Of a stretch of 64,000 nucleotides of DNA, positions 58,831-64,000 are shown piece after piece (the stretch's first letter is position 1; every line of letters begins with the position of its first letter). The notes beneath the pieces were generated by a model. The model saw only the letters and a program-made list of their open reading frames with translations. It ran no database searches and was not told the origin of the DNA. Where the stretch lies: contig JAHPZH010000006.1 of assembly GCA_019058315.1 (NCBI GenBank), forward strand, positions 201,052-265,051. The letters run 5' to 3'. Both the position numbers and the translations under genes were made by a program. Source of the stretch: Candidatus Helarchaeota archaeon. GTDB taxonomy: Archaea > Asgardarchaeota > Lokiarchaeia > Helarchaeales > RDOG01.

Positions 58831-60291
58831 TTACCAATTATCTAACCAGCCACTTAATTTACCAGAGACAGTTCTTTTAATCTTTTTTGAGAGATCAGTA
58901 TTATAATAAATATCCGCCAATTTTATGATAATTGGAATTTCATAACGTTCAATTTTTATATCATATACAGCGTTCATCGATTTTATTAGATTATCCTCTG
59001 AAATTTCCGTAAAAGACTCGCATTCTTTTAAAATTTGATCCGTGTGAAGTATTAATCGCTCAAATTCAGAATTAGTTTGTAAAATTTGTAAATTTTGACC
59101 TTCAATTTTTAAAATATTTTTAAATAATCGAAATTCAAAATCAAATATCTCATGATTTTCATAAGGATCAATAGCAATGTAAGAATTCAAATCAACAATA
59201 AGATAATCTTTGAATTTTTTAAATTTCTTTTCAAATTCTAATCTATTGACAGATAAAATTTGTTCTCCATATTCTAGGTTTATAAATATTTTTTTAAGAA
59301 ATTTTATTAATTCCTCAACAATTTCTTGCTCTCCTATAAAAACGACCGGAATTCGAAAGAAAATTGCATGAAAAATATTAAAAAAAAGATCTTGTCTAAA
59401 AAATGATATTAGATTTTCCATTGAAAGATTTGATAAATCCAATTCACTTTTAAAATCTAGCAATTTCTCAATAAATTTAGTTCTAATATTTAATTTTTTA
59501 TCAATAAATGCCAAAAAATAATGGTCACATTCGTTTGTACAAAGTTGAATGCGAAGGGTATTTTTTTTCAGAAGATAATTAGGAATGAATAAATAAGTTG
59601 ATTTTTTACATTCAGGACATGAAATTTTGATAAGTCTGTGCTCTCGAAAATCTATATAATTCTTTGTTAACATTTTATAAAGAATTTCGAATAATTGATA
59701 ATCTTCTATATTTAGTTGATTCATTATATCAAATAAACTTAAAGTTCCGCCACATAAATTCATAATTTGGCTTTCTAATAAACTAAATTTTTCTTTAGAA
59801 CTAATTTTTTTCGTGTAAAATGGTAAAATATTTTTATATAAATTCTCTCTATAAGATAAAGTAGGTATTTTTAATTCTTTTAAAGGTAGTTCTATAGATA
59901 AAGAGGTATTTCCAGCCAAATTTAAAGGAGAACTCTCAATTTTTAATGTACATTCCTCAATTGAATTTGAATATTTATTTAACATGCTTTTAAAGGTAAG
60001 TAATTGCCCGATTTTTCCCTTTGGATTATAAAGTATAATCATAGCATTATCTGCACTTTTAAAAAAAACTATATTTTCTGAACTGAGAGGAATGGAATGA
60101 TCTCCCTGTTGAAGATATTTGAAATTTGTGTGTACAAAATCGGTTATAAATTTCTCATGATTTTTAAAAGCAGAATTGGAATAAATGAAATTTCCATAAC
60201 TATCAGTAATTGAAACATAAACCCTTACACCTGTCATTTCTCCCATTTTTGCCATAATTTCTTTTGCTACTCGAAAAATACAGTCTTCCAT
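58831..60291 (-). CDS. roadblock-like domain protein with winged helix and zinc finger
   Basis: A 486-residue protein, family not known to me. The first about 115 residues look like a roadblock/LC7-type fold (M-G-E-M-T-G-V-R-V-Y-V-S-I-T-D-S-Y-G-N-F, later D-N-A-M-I-I-L-Y-N). Residues about 165-225 resemble a winged helix (L-F-D-I-M-N-Q-L-N-I-E). A C-P-E-C ... C-T-N-E-C zinc motif follows. The C-terminal 200 residues contain I-P-V-V-F-I-G-E-Q-E-I and Y-L-I-V-D-L-N-S, a possible nucleotide-fold without a clear P-loop. ATG 60289-60291, with GGTGA upstream. Roadblock proteins partner small GTPases in Asgard archaea. Confidence 0.55.
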   Translation of the reverse strand: MEDCIFRVAKEIMAKMGEMTGVRVYVSITDSYGNFIYSNSAFKNHEKFITDFVHTNFKYLQQGDHSIPLSSENIVFFKSADNAMIILYNPKGKIGQLLTFKSMLNKYSNSIEECTLKIESSPLNLAGNTSLSIELPLKELKIPTLSYRENLYKNILPFYTKKISSKEKFSLLESQIMNLCGGTLSLFDIMNQLNIEDYQLFEILYKMLTKNYIDFREHRLIKISCPECKKSTYLFIPNYLLKKNTLRIQLCTNECDHYFLAFIDKKLNIRTKFIEKLLDFKSELDLSNLSMENLISFFRQDLFFNIFHAIFFRIPVVFIGEQEIVEELIKFLKKIFINLEYGEQILSVNRLEFEKKFKKFKDYLIVDLNSYIAIDPYENHEIFDFEFRLFKNILKIEGQNLQILQTNSEFERLILHTDQILKECESFTEISEDNLIKSMNAVYDIKIERYEIPIIIKLADIYYNTDLSKKIKRTVSGKLSGWLDNW

Positions 60292-60483
60292 CTTTCTATT
60301 TCACCTTTATTTTTTAAAGTAAAATTCAATTTAAGTGCGATTCTTTAATTGATGTTTATATAAAAATATGTTGAATTTGAGATAAAAACATGTGGAATTT
60401 GAGAACAAAAAAGAAGAGAAATATTAAAGATTTATTCTCGTAAAACGAAAAGTTAATTAGAAATTAATTTCGTTTTTATCTTT

Positions 60484-61800
60484 ATGTCTCGATCTGAAAT
60501 CAAATTAAATCCATTAGCTATCGAATTAAATGAAATAATAAAGGCAAATCCCAAATTATTTTCAATGTTTTCTCCCCTAGGCAGAAGATTATATTTTCCA
60601 AAAGGGTTATTAAGTCAAGGTGCAGAAGCAAAACAAAAAGCCAATAAATTTAATGCAACTATTGGGATAGCAACAGAAAATGAAGTTCCTATGCACCTAA
60701 AGTGTATCCGTAGTTATTTTTCCGATTTAGACCCAAAAGACGTTTTTAATTATGCCCCTCCATCTGGAAAATTAGAATTACGAGAAAGATGGCGTGAAAA
60801 AATTCTAAAAGATAATCCGTCTCTTAAAGGAAAATTATTCAGTATGCCAATTGTTACAAATGCTATTACACATGCCTTAAGCATAACGGCTGATCTTTTT
60901 GTTGAAGAAGGAGATAAAATAATTTTACCCAATAAAATTTGGGGAAATTTTCGTTTAATTTTTGAGATTAGACGTAAAGCAGAAATAATTCAATATCCTT
61001 TATTCAATCAAGAAGGTGGATTTAATATTTCTGGATTTGAAGATATATTAGATCGAAATAAAGATAGAAAAAAACTGGTTATTCTTTTAAATTTTCCCAA
61101 TAACCCAACAGGATATTCAATTAAGAAATCTGAAGCTGTCGAACTCGTAAAAATTTTGAAAAAAGTAACTGATAAGGGTCAAAATATTATTGCCATTTGT
61201 GATGATGCCTATTTTGGTCTCTTTTATGAAGAGGAAGTATTAAAAGAATCACTCTTTAGTCAAATAGCAAATTTAAATAATAATCTTTTAGCTATTAAAG
61301 CAGATGGTGCAACAAAAGAGCTATTTGCATGGGGCTTTCGAACGGGATTTATTACAGTTGCCTGTGGAAATACTGATCAAACTGTTTATAATGCATTAGA
61401 GAAGAAAATTATGGGTTGTATTAGGGGAACAATTTCGAATTGTTCTCATCCATCCCAAACTATAATTTTACAAGCTTTAAATTCGCCAGATTTCAATAAA
61501 CAACAACAAGAAAAATTTGAAATTTTAAAAGCAAGAGCATTAAAAGTCAAAGAAGTTCTAAAATCCGACAGATATGAGGGTGCATGGGATGTATATCCTT
61601 TTAATTCGGGATATTTTATGTGTCTACGCTTAAAAAACGTTGATGCTGAGAAATTACGACAACATCTTCTTAATAAATATGGTTTAGGGATTATAGCTTT
61701 AGGAAAATCAGATATTCGAATTGCTTTTTCATGTTTAGAATTGGATTCCATTCAAACGGTCTTTGATACAATTTATAGTGGAATAACTGATCTTTCTTAA
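60484..61800 (+). CDS. PLP-dependent aminotransferase, class I/II
   Basis: A 438-residue fold-type I aminotransferase. N-F-P-N-N-P-T-G-Y is the substrate/cofactor segment, C-D-D-A-Y-F-G-L holds the Asp that pairs with the pyridine nitrogen, D-G-A-T-K-E-L contains the PLP-binding Lys, and W-G-F-R-T-G-F-I is the conserved Arg region. The N-terminus (S-P-L-G-R-R-L-Y-F-P-K-G-L) matches a subgroup common in archaea and clostridia. It could supply or use the keto acids of the operon at 51.5-58.7 kb. ATG 60484. Substrate unknown. Confidence 0.88.
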   Translation: MSRSEIKLNPLAIELNEIIKANPKLFSMFSPLGRRLYFPKGLLSQGAEAKQKANKFNATIGIATENEVPMHLKCIRSYFSDLDPKDVFNYAPPSGKLELRERWREKILKDNPSLKGKLFSMPIVTNAITHALSITADLFVEEGDKIILPNKIWGNFRLIFEIRRKAEIIQYPLFNQEGGFNISGFEDILDRNKDRKKLVILLNFPNNPTGYSIKKSEAVELVKILKKVTDKGQNIIAICDDAYFGLFYEEEVLKESLFSQIANLNNNLLAIKADGATKELFAWGFRTGFITVACGNTDQTVYNALEKKIMGCIRGTISNCSHPSQTIILQALNSPDFNKQQQEKFEILKARALKVKEVLKSDRYEGAWDVYPFNSGYFMCLRLKNVDAEKLRQHLLNKYGLGIIALGKSDIRIAFSCLELDSIQTVFDTIYSGITDLS

Positions 61801-61945
61801 TTTTTTTAAATTCTATAAGATCATTCGAATCTATATAGTAGTTTAATTCTTTTTAAGGCAGTACTCTTAGCGTAATACTCACTTTATTATTTCTAAAATT
61901 TAGTATAATTCTCATAAATAATACAAGGATGTTATGTGAAAGAAT

Positions 61946-62296
61946 ATGTCAATACGTACTCTGAAAGAATTAGCATATACTTACTTTAAAAACATGGGGT
62001 ATTCAATTCAATTTAATGTATCTCTTCCAGGAAAGATTCAAAAATGTAATTATAAATATGATATGGTTTGCACTGACTCAAAAGATAATAAAATCGGTAT
62101 TATAATAAAAGATTGGGGAAGAAGCATTGGAATTAATGCAATTAGACATTTTCATGAACAAGTAGTAAATTCTAATATGACCGAAGGAGTCCTTATAGGG
62201 CGATATTTTAGTGGATATGCCAAAAACTTTTCAAAGGATTATTATAATATCAAGACTCTTTCGAGAAACGAATTAATTTATCATTTGGGCATTTAA
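61946..62296 (+). CDS. Mrr-like restriction-endonuclease-fold protein, probably inactive
   Basis: A 116-residue single domain. Y-D-M-V-C-T-D (Asp39) fits the D of a PD-(D/E)xK core, but the (D/E)-x-K strand reads G-I-I-I-K-D-W: Lys55 is present while the acidic residue is Ile53. A following helix (I-N-A-I-R-H-F-H-E-Q-V) and M-T-E-G-V-L-I-G-R-Y match Mrr_cat-type proteins. If the fold call is right, nuclease activity is doubtful and a DNA- or protein-binding role is more likely. ATG 61946 after TGTGAA. Confidence 0.5.
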   Translation: MSIRTLKELAYTYFKNMGYSIQFNVSLPGKIQKCNYKYDMVCTDSKDNKIGIIIKDWGRSIGINAIRHFHEQVVNSNMTEGVLIGRYFSGYAKNFSKDYYNIKTLSRNELIYHLGI

Positions 62297-62381
62297 TGCG
62301 TTTTGAAAAGGTATATGTAAATTGTTTTAAAGATAATGCAAGGATTTAACAGTAAAAATAGAAAAGAAGAATAAAATAAGC

Positions 62382-62765
62382 TTAACCCAATCTTGTAAGG
62401 GTCTGATCACAGACTTCAGAACCCTTTATAGTAAGAACCCACCCAATACCTCTCTTTTGGATAAAACCTTGCCTTTCAATTTTATCCAAGATCGAGAAAA
62501 GTTCAATTTCGTTTACGTTTTTTCGGAAATCCACTATAACACTTTTTACTACGTCTTCGACGCGAACTGGCCCTGCTAACTCATCTTCCATTACCCCAAC
62601 ACCTGCAATGACTGCATCTTCAACTGATAAATCATGATATAAGTTTAATTCATCAAATTCATCAATCATTGAGGGATATTCTAGTAATAATTTATTTATT
62701 TGCTCAAGATCATCAGCTTTTATAGCTTTTTTTATCAAATCTTTAACTTTCTTCTTTTTCATCAT
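62382..62765 (-). CDS. small protein with C-terminal winged-helix-like region
   Basis: A 127-residue protein. The N-terminus is very basic (K-K-K-K-V-K-D-L-I-K-K-A-I-K-A-D-D); the middle is helical with acidic patches (M-I-D-E-F-D-E-L); the C-terminal 45 residues (I-E-L-F-S-I-L-D-K-I-E-R-Q-G-F-I-Q-K-R-G-I-G-W-V-L-T) look like a winged helix. ATG 62765 is used; a GTG at 62786 in frame is less likely. Probably a DNA-binding regulator. Family not recognised. Confidence 0.55.
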   Translation of the reverse strand: MMKKKKVKDLIKKAIKADDLEQINKLLLEYPSMIDEFDELNLYHDLSVEDAVIAGVGVMEDELAGPVRVEDVVKSVIVDFRKNVNEIELFSILDKIERQGFIQKRGIGWVLTIKGSEVCDQTLTRLG

Positions 62766-62979
62766 TATAATTTCTTCCGTAAACACAATAAATAAAAGAA
62801 ATGCCCAAATTATCTCAATAATTAATAGTAATCATTTTTATAAATTGTTTAGATATATTTGATTTTTTTTAATAAAAATTGAATATATAATTAAATATTT
62901 AAAATTGTTAATTTACTAATATTAAAAAAGAATAAAAATAGCTTAAAAAAATGCTGGATTAATTTCGGGAGAATATTAA

Positions 62980-64000
62980 ATGAAAACATTAATATTAGCA
63001 GCTGGGGAAGGAAAAAGGTTAAGACCACTTACAGAAACATGTCCTAAACCTATGCTTCACATTGCTGGAAAGCCAACACTTCAACATGTTATTGAAAATT
63101 TAAAAAGTACAGGTTTAAATGATTTCGTTATAGTAGTTGGGTTTTTAAAAGAGCAAATTATGGATTATTTTGGCACAGGCTTTGATTTTGGTGTTAAAAT
63201 AAAATATGTGGAACAAAGAAAGCCAGAAGGACCTGAAGATGCCATTTTATCTGCAGAATCAGAATTAGGGAACGAATCAGAATTTTTAATTGCACATGCT
63301 GATACTTTTTCAGACCCTACTATGATTAAAAGGACAATTGAAACTCATCAAAAATTAAATCCGGAAGCAACAATTTCAGTAACTTTGGTGGATAATCCAA
63401 GTTTATATGGTATTGTTGCTATTGATGAAGAAGCTAGAATCCAGCAAATAATTGAAAAACCGAAGCCTGGTTTTGCCCCATCTAACTTTGCGGTAACTGG
63501 AATTTATATCTTCAAATCTGAAATTTTTGATCATCTATCCAAAACTAAGCATTTAGATGATGCAATTCAGGCCATAATTACTAAAAAAGGTAATATTTAT
63601 TCTTCTGTATGGGAAAAAGAATGGGTAGAAATTCGTTACCCTTGGGACATTTTAAAAGCAAATGAATTTGTATTAAAAAGAAAATTAGAGGGTAAGGGTT
63701 CTTTTATTTCAGAATCTGCAGAAATTTCTGACGAATCTAGAATTAAGGGTCCAGTGGAAATTTCAAAAAATGTTATAATAAAAGCCGGAGCCGAAATTGT
63801 GGGTCCCTGTTTTATTGATGAAAATGCTTATATTGGTACGAATTCTTTGGTCAGAGGTCACACCTCAATTGGGAAAAATTCAATATTAGGATATGGAACT
63901 GAGATAAAAAATAGTGTTATTTTTCCTGGAACTAAAGTAGGGCGTCTTAGCTTTATTGGTGATAGTATTATTGGAAATGATGTTAGATTTAGATCGAGTA
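62980..64000 (+). CDS. bifunctional sugar-1-phosphate nucleotidylyltransferase/acetyltransferase (5' part)
   Basis: The 340 codons present begin at ATG 62980 and run off the window. The N-terminal nucleotidyltransferase domain shows L-A-A-G-E-G-K-R-L-R-P-L-T, the P-K-P-M-L-H-I-A-G-K-P segment and A-H-A-D-T-F-S-D. From about residue 245 left-handed beta-helix hexapeptides follow (I-S-D-E-S-R-I-K-G-P-V, I-G-T-N-S-L-V-R-G-H), as in archaeal proteins that make dTDP-glucose or UDP-GlcNAc. Together with GlmS it suits UDP-GlcNAc synthesis for glycoproteins. The C-terminal end lies outside. Confidence 0.9.
   Translation, partial: MKTLILAAGEGKRLRPLTETCPKPMLHIAGKPTLQHVIENLKSTGLNDFVIVVGFLKEQIMDYFGTGFDFGVKIKYVEQRKPEGPEDAILSAESELGNESEFLIAHADTFSDPTMIKRTIETHQKLNPEATISVTLVDNPSLYGIVAIDEEARIQQIIEKPKPGFAPSNFAVTGIYIFKSEIFDHLSKTKHLDDAIQAIITKKGNIYSSVWEKEWVEIRYPWDILKANEFVLKRKLEGKGSFISESAEISDESRIKGPVEISKNVIIKAGAEIVGPCFIDENAYIGTNSLVRGHTSIGKNSILGYGTEIKNSVIFPGTKVGRLSFIGDSIIGNDVRFRSS

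Noticed and set aside
1..64000. tRNA, rRNA or insertion-sequence genes
   Set aside because: No cloverleaf with the TTC-loop consensus, no rRNA stretch and no transposase motif was recognised while reading; a covariance search would be needed to exclude a tRNA formally.

Overview
This is an AT-rich window (about 30% G+C by eye) from an archaeon, most likely an Asgard archaeon of the Lokiarchaeia type. The support is: archaeal Shine-Dalgarno sites (GGTGA or GAGGTGAT); frequent TTG and GTG starts; a class I lysyl-tRNA synthetase next to an archaeal/eukaryotic-type prolyl-tRNA synthetase; ribosomal protein eS26; a glutamate synthase split into three archaeal subunits; and longin-like, roadblock-like and WD40-TPR proteins of the kind common in Asgard genomes. 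The lineage is inferred from gene content only.

Layout. 1-1.3 kb: 5' part of hflX and a PhoU-like DUF47 protein, both leftward. 1.4-1.74 kb: three tandem ~120-bp repeats, each carrying the same spaced inverted repeat. 1.96-8.8 kb: an ABC importer operon (small membrane protein, binding protein, fused permease, two different ATPases, membrane protein), then a PHP hydrolase. 9.1-10.4 kb: an Lrp regulator and a membrane protein with a RING-like zinc tail. 10.5-26.7 kb is a large nitrogen region: split glutamate synthase with an HdrBC-type electron carrier; divergently, glutamine synthetase, a class I amidotransferase, NAD synthetase, a PEP/pyruvate-binding dikinase-like protein and GlmS; then two unlisted small genes, GlnK, AmtB and a second Lrp regulator.

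26.9-31.3 kb: a WD40-TPR-zinc protein and a winged-helix/LAGLIDADG-like protein. 31.4-35.1 kb: an aconitase-family LeuC/LeuD pair and methylmalonyl-CoA mutase. 35.1-45.2 kb: mostly housekeeping genes (RNase HII, LysRS, CDP-alcohol phosphatidyltransferase, eS26, ProRS) mixed with small regulators. 45.3-51.3 kb: accessory genes (Doc-like, hypotheticals, AlkD-like HEAT protein, 2TM-repeat membrane proteins, CPBP protease). 51.5-58.7 kb: a coherent operon with two CCG iron-sulfur proteins, a GlcD-type flavoprotein, two 2-hydroxyacyl-CoA dehydratase subunits and a metallo-beta-lactamase-fold hydrolase, suited to oxidising or reducing a 2-hydroxy acid and dehydrating its CoA ester. 58.8-64 kb: roadblock-like protein, aminotransferase, two small proteins and the start of a sugar-phosphate nucleotidylyltransferase.

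Most striking observation: the leuC-like gene is interrupted at its most conserved active-site motif by 27 nt carrying three in-frame stops. The flanks and insert fold into a bulge-helix-bulge motif. The archaeal splicing-endonuclease rule (cut after the second base of each three-base bulge) would remove exactly these 27 nt and restore the motif G-G-D-S-H-T-T-T. This looks like a minimal archaeal mRNA intron. No tRNA, rRNA, CRISPR array or insertion sequence was recognised.
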